From CAZUUO01 sp964622665 (GTDB taxonomy: Bacteria > Patescibacteriota > Patescibacteriia > Magasanikbacterales > GCA-002688135): a DNA stretch of 22,542 bases. A program made the translations under genes and the position numbers. Under the pieces are notes generated by a model. It was not told where the DNA came from. It did no database searches and was given only the letters and a program-made list of their open reading frames with translations. Positions 1-8,444 of this stretch are shown here, in pieces (the stretch's first letter is position 1; every line of letters begins with the position of its first letter). Location: NCBI GenBank assembly GCA_964622665.1, contig CAZUUO010000011.1, forward strand, positions 1 to 22,542, read 5' to 3'.

Positions 1-1366
1 ATTTTTCAGGAATTGGTGCATCAAATTCAAGACCTTCTCTATTGATTAATATTTGGCGAGCCACTCTTCTTTTTCGTAACAAATCAACCCAGCGTTTCTT
101 TAATTCGCGTTCAATAAATTCAAGTTTTTCTTGTTCCATGTCCACTTCTTGGGTTCGTTCTGTTTCTTGAGTCACTTCCACAGTTGGTGACGCTTCTTCA
201 ATAACTTCTTCAGCAATTGGAAGATCGTCTTCATCGAATTCAGGAACTTTCAATGTTTTTTCTGTAATATATTGTGGGACCTCTACTGTTTTTGCTTCAC
301 TATCAACTTTTGATTTTCGATTATTTTTTAATGCTTCTGTGTAATGCTTTCTTTTTTGGTTACTTTCTTCACTCAAAAAACGGTTTCGCGAAACCATTGC
401 ATTTCTCAGTAACTCGTAAAATTCATCTTCCTCCTTATCAGTCTTTAGTTTCTTTGCGCCGAATTGTAGTACTGATTCGTAATTTTCTATTTCAAAATTT
501 TCTGGATTTATTTCTATTTTGATCGCATGTGCTGCACAGAATTTCTTTAACTCCGACGATGCCCGCACCATCTCCTTGCGCTTTTGTTCAAGCACTGATT
601 CACTTTTTTGTTCCACTTCTTTTGGTACAACAATTTCTTCCTCTGTTTTAGGTTCTTTGTGTTTCTGTGTTTCTGCTTTTTTCCCTTGTAGGGGAACACC
701 GTAATCTTCGTAACTGAGCGAATCATCCTCTTTTTTTACTACAACTGACTCTGGTTTTACTTTTTTACTTTGTTCATTTCTCTCTGCATTTTTTTGCGCA
801 CTTATTTTCCTAGCATTTTCAAGCGCATTGTTTGCAAATGCGGTATTTTCAGGTTTTGGAGCTACTTTTTCCTTTTTTACTTCTACCGGTATTCCTTTAG
901 ATTTATTTTTTTCAGCTAACTTTCTTTCTTTTTCATCAAAAGACGACTTGCTCATCGGTCTACCTATTTTCTCTTCAAGAATTCTAACGTCTTCCTTTTC
1001 TTTTTCCTCATCAATAGTAATTTCTGGCATGTTTTTTAATACATCCAAACTCTTTGGTTTCTTTTCTACCACTTCGCTTACTTTTGAGAGAGATTTGGCA
1101 GATAATACGCTGGGATCCTTGAAACCGGCAAGATATGCATCCCGTTTTTCTTGAGCCTCTTTTCTTTCTGCTTCTTGCAACCCTAACGCGCGCGCTCTGA
1201 TTTTGACTGCATTCATTTTGGCCAATTCCATCAATTCTTCTTTTGATTTAACACCTCGAGCTTTGTAGCGTTCTGCATCAGTAATTTTTTTTTCATCGTT
1301 AAGGGCGCCCAATGTTCGACTTGCAAGATCATCGTGAGGAACTAGGGGTGAAATTTTTTCGCGCAT
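1..1366 (-). CDS. Lys/Glu-rich hypothetical protein, C-terminus cut by window edge
   Basis: The minus-strand frame is open from an ATG at 1366 to the left edge: at least 455 codons with no stop. The start reads MREKISPLVPHDDLASRTLG. I do not recognise a family. Composition is dominated by Lys, Glu, Ser and Val, with long stretches likely to be disordered or coiled-coil. The last visible part (about residues 390-455) is a denser charged helix-like segment, rich in Arg, Glu and Leu. No signal peptide or membrane segment is visible, so it is probably cytoplasmic. No Shine-Dalgarno sequence precedes the ATG; the upstream bases are pyrimidine-rich. It diverges from the 112-residue gene to the right, with about 150 bases between them. 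Coding is inferred from the long open frame with a composition unlike shadow frames; function is unknown. Confidence 0.75.
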   Translation of the reverse strand, partial: MREKISPLVPHDDLASRTLGALNDEKKITDAERYKARGVKSKEELMELAKMNAVKIRARALGLQEAERKEAQEKRDAYLAGFKDPSVLSAKSLSKVSEVVEKKPKSLDVLKNMPEITIDEEKEKEDVRILEEKIGRPMSKSSFDEKERKLAEKNKSKGIPVEVKKEKVAPKPENTAFANNALENARKISAQKNAERNEQSKKVKPESVVVKKEDDSLSYEDYGVPLQGKKAETQKHKEPKTEEEIVVPKEVEQKSESVLEQKRKEMVRASSELKKFCAAHAIKIEINPENFEIENYESVLQFGAKKLKTDKEEDEFYELLRNAMVSRNRFLSEESNQKRKHYTEALKNNRKSKVDSEAKTVEVPQYITEKTLKVPEFDEDDLPIAEEVIEEASPTVEVTQETERTQEVDMEQEKLEFIERELKKRWVDLLRKRRVARQILINREGLEFDAPIPEK

Positions 1367-1456
1367 ATAAAAAGAGGATTGTATGCGTATAGTATATCAC
1401 AACCACTATTTCTGTTGTATCTTGGTGCGTGGATAAAACTTTTTGCCAATGTATCA

Positions 1457-1485
1457 TTGACTTTTTTAATATTTTCAGGTATGCT
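1457..1485 (+). promoter_or_regulatory. Predicted sigma70-type promoter for the 112-aa gene
   Basis: TTGACT (1457-1462) is followed after 17 bases by TATGCT (1480-1485). The predicted transcript start, near 1492, lies about 25 bases before the ATG at 1517. This rules out the longer in-frame start at 1379 as the main start. Confidence 0.5.
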
Positions 1486-1516
1486 TTCAATACTTTTTTC
1501 CAAAAGGAAAAAAGCT

Positions 1517-1855
1517 ATGCTCAAATTTCCTTTCGCATGCTTGCAACATGAACTCGCAAAAGGAACTGAAGTTGTTTACGAGATCAATAAAGATTTTACT
1601 CGCTCAGTAGTTGATCTTTTTGAACAATGCGGACATGAGTACTACGATCCAGGATATTTGTGCTACTCGCTCGTCAGGGCATTTGGTCCTCGGTATGTTT
1701 TCAATATTGCCATTGCCATCTCTGATCTTAAACGGCAAGGGTATCTCTCCAATTCCACCCTTTCATTTGCTGAAATGAACCAACGACGTGAACTCATTGG
1801 TGTTCCCCCTACATTCATTAAAGTACACCTTTTTTCCAAAAAACGTTCCCACTAA
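1517..1855 (+). CDS. Small hypothetical protein, 112 aa
   Basis: I do not recognise this protein. The start ATG at 1517 is chosen because AAGGA (1504-1508) sits 8 bases upstream and a promoter ends just before it. The frame is also open upstream to 1379, but that part is hydrophobic and overlaps the promoter. The protein begins MLKFPFACLQ. It contains two Tyr-rich or hydrophobic stretches (around EYYDPGYLCYSL and RYVFNIAIAI) and ends in a basic Lys-Lys-Arg-Ser-His tail. The Cys and His residues are scattered and form no clear metal motif. There is no convincing signal peptide; it looks like a small soluble helical protein. It is a single-gene unit, with its own promoter and a strong terminator right after the stop. 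Confidence 0.65.
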   Translation: MLKFPFACLQHELAKGTEVVYEINKDFTRSVVDLFEQCGHEYYDPGYLCYSLVRAFGPRYVFNIAIAISDLKRQGYLSNSTLSFAEMNQRRELIGVPPTFIKVHLFSKKRSH

Positions 1856-1859
1856 CAAG

Positions 1860-1878
1860 ACACCTACGGGTGTTTTTT
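1860..1878 (+). terminator. Intrinsic terminator with UACG tetraloop
   Basis: ACACC (1860-1864) pairs with GGTGT (1869-1873) around the loop TACG and is followed by a T run to 1878. A C(UACG)G loop is a member of the very stable UNCG tetraloop class. It lies directly after the 112-aa gene and also separates it from the convergent M23 gene. Confidence 0.75.
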
Positions 1879-1881
1879 ATG

Positions 1882-3162
1882 TTACCTCGTGTATGACAAC
1901 GGATTAAAACGTTTGTTGTTAATACGTACTTCGTAGTGTAAGTGCGTTCCCGTTGAGCGTCCAGTTGTTCCCACCATAGCAATCACTTGTCCACGGGTCA
2001 CTTGTTCTCCTGCTTCGACAAATCGTTTACTCGTGTGTGCATAGAGTGTTTGCAAACCACCACCATGATCAATAACTACATAATATCCGTACCCATTTGG
2101 ATTCCATTCTGATTTTACCACCACACCATCTTCTGATGCATAAATAGGGGAATCATAATCCCCATCAATATCAACACCCGTGTGTTTACCGCCATAGTAT
2201 TGGGTAATCACCCGTCCTGAGGTTGGCCACAATAATCGTGTACCAGCGTCATTTGGACGAGCAACTGATACCGGAGGTGACACCACCGTGCCTCCACTAC
2301 TTGGTTTTGTGCCATTGATTGGTTTTTGTGCAATAGCTGTTGCGAGTGGTTTTGCGTCGGGGATAAACAAAATTTCTCCCACAAATACTTGTGAGTTATC
2401 AATACTGTTTGCTTCGGCAATTTTTGCTCCATCAATTCCGAATTTCTTTGCAATCCCTGCAACTGTGTCGCCCTTCGTCACTTTGTATGTTACGCCGTCA
2501 AATGGCAAAATACGCACCACATCCCCAATTGATAAGGCAGTCCGTGCAGTAAATCCATTTTCCCACAAAATAGTATTGAGTGAGACATTATATTGTTTCG
2601 CAATAGAACCGAGCGTATCCCCTTTTTCCACCACATGACTGATGATTTTTTTGCGATCACCTTTTGAGGCTGATGAAATATCGGTTGAATTAACCCCGAT
2701 GGTTCCAAATGGTGCGATAATTAAACGGCCACCCGCTAATGGTGTGTAACCGCCCAATCCTTCACCTTCTTGTACGATGTCACCAAATTCAGCTTCATTA
2801 TATGGGTTGTAGGATGCAACGCGCGCCAATGGAGAATTTTGTGCAACAGGTTCTCCCGCAAATACTTGTGTCTCGCCAAAAAATAACCCGATAAATCCGA
2901 CCACCATGACGATTTGCAAATATGCGATTCCCTTTCCCCGAACCATTCCTTTAAACGCACCATAGCGTTCTTTCATGCGGCTCCGTCTTTTGGAAAATCT
3001 GACAAAACTTGAAAATATAGGAAAAACAATCCGTCTACCCAATAGTCTAAACACCGGAGAAACGATAATACCCATCCATTTTCCCAACCACAAAAAACTA
3101 CGCTTCACATAAATGAGCGACCGCAACATTGACAGTACTAGTGAATACCCCCAAGATTTCAT
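1882..3162 (-). CDS. LysM-domain M23 family peptidoglycan endopeptidase
   Basis: Predicted zinc endopeptidase that cuts peptide cross-links in peptidoglycan outside the membrane. Numbered from the ATG at 3162 (426 aa): residues 1-78 are basic with several hydrophobic helices; about 79-101 form a signal-anchor or membrane segment; LysM repeats lie at about 175-219 (motif EKGDTLGSIAKQYNVS) and 225-268 (TKGDTVAGIAKKFG); the M23/LytM domain is about 315-426. M23 metal and catalytic residues are all present: His327 and Asp331 (HTGVD), His376 (YAH), and His407/His409 (HLH). A GTG at 3195 extends the frame by 11 codons. I prefer the ATG because a TACAAT box lies 6 bases upstream of it, suggesting a leaderless mRNA. 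The gene is divergent from tig. The long hydrophobic N-terminus before the signal-like segment is unusual for the family. Confidence 0.9.
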   Translation of the reverse strand: MKSWGYSLVLSMLRSLIYVKRSFLWLGKWMGIIVSPVFRLLGRRIVFPIFSSFVRFSKRRSRMKERYGAFKGMVRGKGIAYLQIVMVVGFIGLFFGETQVFAGEPVAQNSPLARVASYNPYNEAEFGDIVQEGEGLGGYTPLAGGRLIIAPFGTIGVNSTDISSASKGDRKKIISHVVEKGDTLGSIAKQYNVSLNTILWENGFTARTALSIGDVVRILPFDGVTYKVTKGDTVAGIAKKFGIDGAKIAEANSIDNSQVFVGEILFIPDAKPLATAIAQKPINGTKPSSGGTVVSPPVSVARPNDAGTRLLWPTSGRVITQYYGGKHTGVDIDGDYDSPIYASEDGVVVKSEWNPNGYGYYVVIDHGGGLQTLYAHTSKRFVEAGEQVTRGQVIAMVGTTGRSTGTHLHYEVRINNKRFNPLSYTR

Positions 3163-3168
3163 AGACGT

Positions 3169-3197
3169 ATTGTACCAAACCACCCCATTTCCCACAA
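3169..3197 (-). promoter_or_regulatory. Predicted leaderless promoter of the M23 gene
   Basis: On the minus strand, TTGTGG (3192-3197) and TACAAT (3169-3174) are 17 bases apart. The -10 ends 6 bases before the ATG at 3162, so transcription would begin at or beside the A of the start codon. The -35 is a poor match; the -10 is 5 of 6. Confidence 0.45.
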
Positions 3198-3261
3198 CGG
3201 ATTTCTCACTATTTATAGAGTTTTTACTTATAAAACGAGGGTTTTTATCATCACCTTTTCC

Positions 3262-3290
3262 TTGACTTTACCCCTACTTCTTTCTATACT
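3262..3290 (+). promoter_or_regulatory. Sigma70-type promoter of tig
   Basis: TTGACT (3262-3267), a 17-base spacer and TATACT (3285-3290) give a near-consensus promoter. The predicted start near 3297 leaves about 20 bases of leader before the ATG at 3318. It excludes the in-frame TTG at 3291 as start. Confidence 0.8.
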
Positions 3291-3317
3291 TTGTACATTC
3301 ATAACTTAGTTACTCGT

Positions 3318-4598
3318 ATGACCATCACAACACAAAAAGGTGAGAAATCAACAATTACCCTCACCATTACCGTTGCAACTAACGAACAAGCTCCTTTTAT
3401 TCAAAAAGCAGCTGAAACTGTTGGTAAACATTTGAATGTTTCTGGATTCCGCAGTGGTCACATTCCTTTTGATATCGTAAAAAAAGAAGTTGGTGACATA
3501 CGTTTGCTTGAAGTCGCCTCAGAAGAAATGGTGAAACGTGGTTTAATTCAAGCTGTTACTGAAAACAAACTTGAAACCGTTGGCAACCCACAAATTACCA
3601 TCAAAACCATGGTACCGGGTAATGATTTTGTTGCTGAAGTGGTTTGGGCATTGATGCCAAGCGTTACTTTACCAAAACTTACTGATATTTCAGTCACTAA
3701 AAAAGAAGTAACGGCATTACCTTCTGATCTTGAAGGTTCATTACAAGAATTGCGCAAAATGCGTGCTAGCGAAGCAGCAACAACTGAAGGCGCAACCCGT
3801 ACTTCACGCGTTGTCATCGACATGGTTATTTCATTGGAAAAAGTTCCTGTTGAAGGGGGAACTGCAAAAAACCACTCAATCGTACTTGATGAAACAACCT
3901 ATGTTCCTGGTTTAACTGATGCATTGATCGGTGTTAAAAAAGGAGAACACAAAGAATTTACTTTGAAATTCCCTGAAAACTACTTCCAAAAATTACTTGC
4001 CGGCAAAGATGCGGAATTTGCAGTTGATGTGCATGAAGTATATGAACGCGCTCTTCCTGAAATCAATGATGAATTTGCAAAAGCACTTCATTTTGAAACA
4101 CTTGCTGAGCTCAAAGAAATTCTCACCAAAAATATCACTCTTGAAAAACAACAAGAAGAAGAGCAACGATTCCGTGCTGAATTACTTGAAACCATCGTTG
4201 AGAAAACAACGTTTGGCGATGTTCCTGAAATTTTAATCAACGCAGAAAAAGAACGACTCTTCTCAGAACTTCGTGCGCAAATCGAAAATCAAGGCATGAG
4301 TTTTGAACAATATTTAGCTGACGTAAAACAAACTCCTGAACAAATTGCCGAAGGAATGACTGATAGCGCAAAAAAGCGTGTCACCATTTCACTCATGTTA
4401 CGAGAAGTTGCAAAGGCGCAAAACATTACGCTTACCAAAGAGGAAATGGATGCTGAAATTGAAGCCGTACGTAATGCGTACCACGACAATCCAAACATCG
4501 AAGAACGTTTGCATGATGAAAATATCGTCGCGTACATTCGCATGAACGCAACTCACCGCAAAGTGACTGATGAGTTGGTGAAACAATGTGTAAAGTAG
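3318..4598 (+). CDS. tig: Trigger factor, ribosome-associated chaperone
   Basis: Trigger factor binds at the ribosome exit tunnel and shelters nascent chains; its middle domain is an FKBP-type prolyl isomerase. From the ATG at 3318 the protein has 426 aa, close to the usual 430. The N-terminal ribosome-binding domain carries the family signature GFRSGHIP at residues 43-50. The isomerase-like domain lies at about 170-255 (with VPGLTDALIGVKKGE), and a long charged helical C-terminal arm follows to the end. There is no signal peptide. The gene has its own strong promoter and a terminator 12 bases after the stop, so it is monocistronic. In many bacteria tig precedes clpP/clpX; here it does not. 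No clear Shine-Dalgarno is seen before the ATG. Confidence 0.93.
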   Translation: MTITTQKGEKSTITLTITVATNEQAPFIQKAAETVGKHLNVSGFRSGHIPFDIVKKEVGDIRLLEVASEEMVKRGLIQAVTENKLETVGNPQITIKTMVPGNDFVAEVVWALMPSVTLPKLTDISVTKKEVTALPSDLEGSLQELRKMRASEAATTEGATRTSRVVIDMVISLEKVPVEGGTAKNHSIVLDETTYVPGLTDALIGVKKGEHKEFTLKFPENYFQKLLAGKDAEFAVDVHEVYERALPEINDEFAKALHFETLAELKEILTKNITLEKQQEEEQRFRAELLETIVEKTTFGDVPEILINAEKERLFSELRAQIENQGMSFEQYLADVKQTPEQIAEGMTDSAKKRVTISLMLREVAKAQNITLTKEEMDAEIEAVRNAYHDNPNIEERLHDENIVAYIRMNATHRKVTDELVKQCVK

Positions 4599-4609
4599 TT
4601 TAGATAATA

Positions 4610-4637
4610 AAAACCACCGAGCAATTGGTGGTTTTTT
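4610..4637. terminator. Bidirectional intrinsic terminator between tig and holA
   Basis: AAAACCACC (4610-4618) pairs with GGTGGTTTT (4627-4635) around an 8-base loop. T-rich tracts follow on both strands. It serves the converging tig (plus) and holA (minus) genes. Confidence 0.85.
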
Positions 4638-4652
4638 GTTTTTATATCTCTT

Positions 4653-5609
4653 CTATAACAACGAATACAGCGCCGCTTCAATCGCCGCGTGTGGTGGTGT
4701 GCCAAATTTTATCGCCGTATCAACTTTCAACAATCGTTTATATTGTTCTTGTAACTGCATACTCGAGATGTTTTTTACTGCACGCATAGTTTTCTCGGTA
4801 ACAAATGGATGCATTTTTAATATCTTTGCAATATCTCCTGCTTTTGCCCCATCATTACGCTCCACAGCGCTTTTTACATTACACAAACTACGCCATTTCC
4901 ATAGTAAGGTTCCCAACACTTCAAGGGGATGTTTCTCTGCTTTCCATTGATCTTGCATTAAGTGTACCGCGTTTCCTACATCGCGTGCACTCACCGCATC
5001 AACAAAATGAAACGCATTATCGTCAAATGAACTCGTGACAAATAATCCCACATCATCAAGTGCAACCTCATTTCTACTACATGCTTTGGTGTATAACGAC
5101 AATTGTGCAACCACATTCGTGAGTGCACCACTTTCAAGTCCCACTCCTTCAATAATCGCATCACACACCGCACCACTCATTACCACTTCATGTGCCCGCG
5201 CCTCTTCTATACAAAATCCCGCAGCAGTCTCGTGGGTTAATGCAGCAAACTCTTGCGCATATTGTTGTTTTTTTAATGTTTCAAACAATATCCCTTCATG
5301 CTCAGTGCCATCAAAACACAACAACACTGTATCTTCGCGTGTTCCATTTTTCTCAATCCACTCTGCTAATTTTTCTTGTAATACATCGTCACCTTGGGAA
5401 ACCGGATTATCAAGAACAATCATTTTCTTTTCCGCCAAAAATGGAGCCGTTTGGATATTTTCAAATATCACCGCTTGATCAGTGCTTTTTACATCAAAAA
5501 TAAGCGTGTTATACCCTTCAGGATCACGTTTTTGTTTGAACGCTTCAATCGTTCGTTTGCGATGATTGCGTGCACGATATTCGTCGGCTCCGTAGAAAAA
5601 AAGCACCAT
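4653..5609 (-). CDS. holA: DNA polymerase III delta subunit
   Basis: HolA is the clamp-loader subunit that opens the beta clamp (DnaN). The protein has 318 aa, slightly short of the usual 330-345. Family features visible: an N-terminal FFYGADEYRA segment at residues 4-13; PFLAEKKMIVLDN at 56-68, matching the usual strand-turn of the degenerate AAA+ domain; LLWKWRSL at 235-242, corresponding to the collar-domain helix; and the C-terminal KVDTAIKFG at 295-303. There is no functional Walker A motif, as expected for delta. The start ATG at 5609 has GAGG 4 bases upstream. It lies 63 bases downstream of polA on the same strand with no terminator between, so polA-holA is probably one transcript. Confidence 0.85.
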   Translation of the reverse strand: MVLFFYGADEYRARNHRKRTIEAFKQKRDPEGYNTLIFDVKSTDQAVIFENIQTAPFLAEKKMIVLDNPVSQGDDVLQEKLAEWIEKNGTREDTVLLCFDGTEHEGILFETLKKQQYAQEFAALTHETAAGFCIEEARAHEVVMSGAVCDAIIEGVGLESGALTNVVAQLSLYTKACSRNEVALDDVGLFVTSSFDDNAFHFVDAVSARDVGNAVHLMQDQWKAEKHPLEVLGTLLWKWRSLCNVKSAVERNDGAKAGDIAKILKMHPFVTEKTMRAVKNISSMQLQEQYKRLLKVDTAIKFGTPPHAAIEAALYSLL

Positions 5610-5672
5610 ATAGCCTCACTATATCGTGCTTATTCATTACCGTCACCGTGTATAACCTGGGGACAGTTTATC

Positions 5673-8261
5673 CTACAATTTTTCTGTCTCACTCCAATTA
5701 TCTCCCACTTTTGCTTCCACGATAATGGGAACTTTTAGTTTTGCCGCATTTTCCATCAATGGTTTCAACAATTTTACCGCTTCATCAACTTTATTCTCAT
5801 CTACTTCAAACACCAACTCATCATGAATTTGCAACAGCATTACGATATCCTGACGATTTGCAATTACCTGATGTACTTCAATCATCGCCTTTTTAATAAT
5901 ATCAGCTTGCGTTCCTTGAATAGGCATGTTAATTGCCATGCGTTCAGCTGCTGCGCGAACTTGCGCGGAAGTTGAATGTAAATCAGGAAGTTTGCGACGA
6001 CGGCCGTATAATGTCGAGGCGTATCCATTTTTGCGTGCAATTAATGTCGTCTCTTCGATAAACTGTGCAAGCTTTTTAAATGTCGCGAAATATTTTTCAA
6101 TAAATTCACTCGCTGCAAATCGTGTTAACCCTGTTCTTTGAGACAAACCAAACGCGCCCATACCATACAACACGCCAAAGTTAACTTCTTTTGCGCTGCG
6201 ACGAATCTCGGGTGTTACGTCACTTTCCTTAATTCCATGAATCACCGCAGCAGTACTTGTATGAATATCTTTTCCTTCTTTAAAAAGTTTAATCAACACA
6301 TCATCTTCTGAAACATGTGCAGCAATGCGCAACTCAAACTGTGAGTAATCGATTGATAATAATTTTTTCCCTTTGCTTGCCATAATACATGACCGCACTT
6401 CTTTACCCAATTCCGTGCGCACGGGAATATTTTGTAAGTTTGGATTGTTTGAGGCAAGACGACCGGTTGCTGCGGTTGTTTGTGAAAAGGTTGTGTGTAA
6501 TTTGTGGTTTACATCAATCAATCGTGGTAAGGCATCAATATAGGTTGATTGTAATTTGGTTAATTCACGATACTCAAAAATATAATCGATGATTTCATGC
6601 TGACCTTGTAATTTCTCCAGTTCAGAAGCTGCTGTTGAAATTCCCGTTTTCCCTCGTTTAATTCCCATGGTTGGGAGATTGAGTTCATCAAACAACACCA
6701 CCGATAATTGTTGTGGTGATGAAATATTAAACTCGTGATCTGCTAATTTGAAAATTTTCTTGGAGAGTTTTTCAATTTCTTTTGTTGCCTCCCCTGAAAG
6801 ACGCGCTAGTTTTTTTATATCAAGGGTAATCCCCGCTTTTTCCATGAGATACAGCACCGGTAACAATGGTGCATCATAGGTTTCAAACACCTCCCATTGT
6901 TTTTCTTCCATTACCTGTTTTTTAATTTCTGGATATGCGGCGTACAAATGTTTTGCTTTGATGGGTAATGGCGTGACATTTTCAACCACTTCACCGGTGT
7001 AGGTATAGATAATATCCTCGAGTGTAATTTCACGGCCTGCTTGCAATAGATAGGCCAACAACATGACATCGATACCTGCAAAGCCAGCAACCGATTCTAA
7101 ACCAATCACATGCATCACCTTCTTTGCATCAAACATCACCACTTTCTTTTTCAATAATTCTTTTACTATTTCTCGGGTCTCATCATTCACATCAAACATC
7201 ACGACGTCATCTTTGGTTGCTAGTACTGCGGTTGCGATGGTGGTGGTAAATAATTCGCCTTGGGTTACTTCTTGTAACAATAACACATCGCCTTCTTGGA
7301 TAGTTTTTACCAATTTTTGTAATGCGGCAACCGAAGCCTTCTCAGTTTTTTCTTCTACTACATGCACAATATCCTGTTGTTCTTTTTTTGCGTTGGGTAA
7401 ACGTTTCAATAACGACGTAAATTCATAGTTGCGAAAAATTGGTGCAACTTTTTCAGGTATAATTTCCACCTTACATTTTTCAGCATCAAAATTAATCGGC
7501 ACATCACGCACAATCGTGACTAATTTCTTTGAAAGTATTGCGTCTTGAGTTCCATCCTCTAACTTTTGTTTCACTCCTTTACTCACGCCATCAAGCGTTC
7601 CTGTCATCAATTCTTTATACAAATTTTCAACACTTCCGTAGCGCGCAATCAAATCAAGTGCAGTTTTTTCTCCAATTCCTTTTACTCCTTTGATATTATC
7701 ACTCGTATCACCTTTTAACGCTTTGAAATCAATGAGTTGTGATGGTGTTAACCCATATTTTTCTTTCACTGCTTTTTCATCAAACAATGAAACGTCGGTA
7801 ATTCCTTTGCGCAAAATCATAACCTCGGTTGTTGGTGCAACGAGTTGTAGTTCATCGGTGTCCCCGGTGACAACGATAGTTTTCCAATCTTTTTCACGCG
7901 CCATTATGTTGGTAATGGTGCCGATTACATCATCAGCCTCAAATCCTTCTTTTTCATAATACGGAATATCTGCCGCATCTAAAATTTCACGAATGTAATC
8001 AAATTGATCGTACAGATCTTGTCCTTTTTCAACACGGGTCGCTTTATATTCGGTGTACAATTCATCACGAAAGGTTCCTCCTTTTACATCAAAGGTGACA
8101 CACAGCGCGTCAGGTTTATATTCGTTCAATAATTTTAATAACAGGCTGGTGAATCCATAGGCAGCGTGCACAATTTTCCCCTCTTTGGTTGTCATGGGTG
8201 GTAACGCGTGATAGGCGCGGTGCACAATCGCATTACCATCAATTACAATGAGTTTTTTCAT
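5673..8261 (-). CDS. polA: DNA polymerase I
   Basis: Pol I fills gaps and removes RNA primers. The start at 8261 (MKKLIVIDGN) is chosen over an ATG six codons upstream because AGGA lies about 8 bases before it; this gives 862 aa. The 5'-3' exonuclease domain (residues 1 to about 290) has GNAIVHRAY, EADDVIGT and VTGDTDELQL. The central 3'-5' exonuclease-like domain (about 310-455) lacks the DxE motif and the YxxxD motif, so proofreading is probably lost, as in several Gram-positive and Thermus enzymes. The polymerase domain (about 460-862) is intact: motif A DYSQFELR (638-645), O helix with RRSAKEVNFGVLYG, and motif C HDE (813-815). The O-helix Phe is the E. coli type that discriminates against dideoxynucleotides. 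It is probably cotranscribed with holA. Confidence 0.96.
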   Translation of the reverse strand: MKKLIVIDGNAIVHRAYHALPPMTTKEGKIVHAAYGFTSLLLKLLNEYKPDALCVTFDVKGGTFRDELYTEYKATRVEKGQDLYDQFDYIREILDAADIPYYEKEGFEADDVIGTITNIMAREKDWKTIVVTGDTDELQLVAPTTEVMILRKGITDVSLFDEKAVKEKYGLTPSQLIDFKALKGDTSDNIKGVKGIGEKTALDLIARYGSVENLYKELMTGTLDGVSKGVKQKLEDGTQDAILSKKLVTIVRDVPINFDAEKCKVEIIPEKVAPIFRNYEFTSLLKRLPNAKKEQQDIVHVVEEKTEKASVAALQKLVKTIQEGDVLLLQEVTQGELFTTTIATAVLATKDDVVMFDVNDETREIVKELLKKKVVMFDAKKVMHVIGLESVAGFAGIDVMLLAYLLQAGREITLEDIIYTYTGEVVENVTPLPIKAKHLYAAYPEIKKQVMEEKQWEVFETYDAPLLPVLYLMEKAGITLDIKKLARLSGEATKEIEKLSKKIFKLADHEFNISSPQQLSVVLFDELNLPTMGIKRGKTGISTAASELEKLQGQHEIIDYIFEYRELTKLQSTYIDALPRLIDVNHKLHTTFSQTTAATGRLASNNPNLQNIPVRTELGKEVRSCIMASKGKKLLSIDYSQFELRIAAHVSEDDVLIKLFKEGKDIHTSTAAVIHGIKESDVTPEIRRSAKEVNFGVLYGMGAFGLSQRTGLTRFAASEFIEKYFATFKKLAQFIEETTLIARKNGYASTLYGRRRKLPDLHSTSAQVRAAAERMAINMPIQGTQADIIKKAMIEVHQVIANRQDIVMLLQIHDELVFEVDENKVDEAVKLLKPLMENAAKLKVPIIVEAKVGDNWSETEKL

Positions 8262-8299
8262 ATATGAGTATCCTACCATACCGTCCTTTTTTGGGAAAT

Positions 8300-8325
8300 A
8301 AAAAACGCGGATATCGCGTCATTTT
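8300..8325 (-). terminator. Intrinsic terminator between tRNA-Cys and polA
   Basis: ACGCG (8305-8309) pairs with CGCGT (8315-8319) around a 5-base loop. On the minus strand the hairpin is followed by a run of T. A T run also follows on the plus strand, so it may be bidirectional. Confidence 0.7.
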
Positions 8326-8330
8326 TAACA

Positions 8331-8402
8331 AGGCGTGGGCGGGAATTGAACCCGCGCATAAGAGTTTTGCAGACTCTGGCCTTACCACTTGGCTACCACG
8401 CC
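8331..8402 (-). tRNA. tRNA-Cys (anticodon GCA)
   Basis: A full cloverleaf can be drawn on the minus strand. The acceptor GGCGTGG pairs with CCACGCC; the D arm is GCC/GGC. The anticodon stem AGAGT/ACTCT encloses loop CTGCAAA with GCA at 34-36. The T arm GCGGG/CCCGC encloses TTCAATT. The discriminator base is U73, a known identity element for tRNA-Cys. The 3' CCA is not encoded, so it must be added by a nucleotidyltransferase. Confidence 0.96.
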
Positions 8403-8444
8403 CCACTCATGTGCAGGTAGAATATCAATGTTCTTCCTAAAACA

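Noticed and set aside
1379..1516. Upstream extension of the 112-aa gene (46 more residues, hydrophobic)
   Set aside because: The extension overlaps a good promoter, and the ATG at 1517 has a Shine-Dalgarno sequence; the extra part is probably untranslated.
3163..3195. GTG start for the M23 protein, 11 codons upstream
   Set aside because: The -10 box TACAAT lies within this stretch, and the ATG at 3162 is a more usual start.
3291..3317. TTG start for trigger factor
   Set aside because: It begins one base after the -10 hexamer, before the expected transcript start; the ATG at 3318 fits the family length.
5035..5478. 147-codon open frame opposite holA
   Set aside because: It is antisense to a well-supported gene, has low-complexity Ser/Asn/Thr composition and no start signals.
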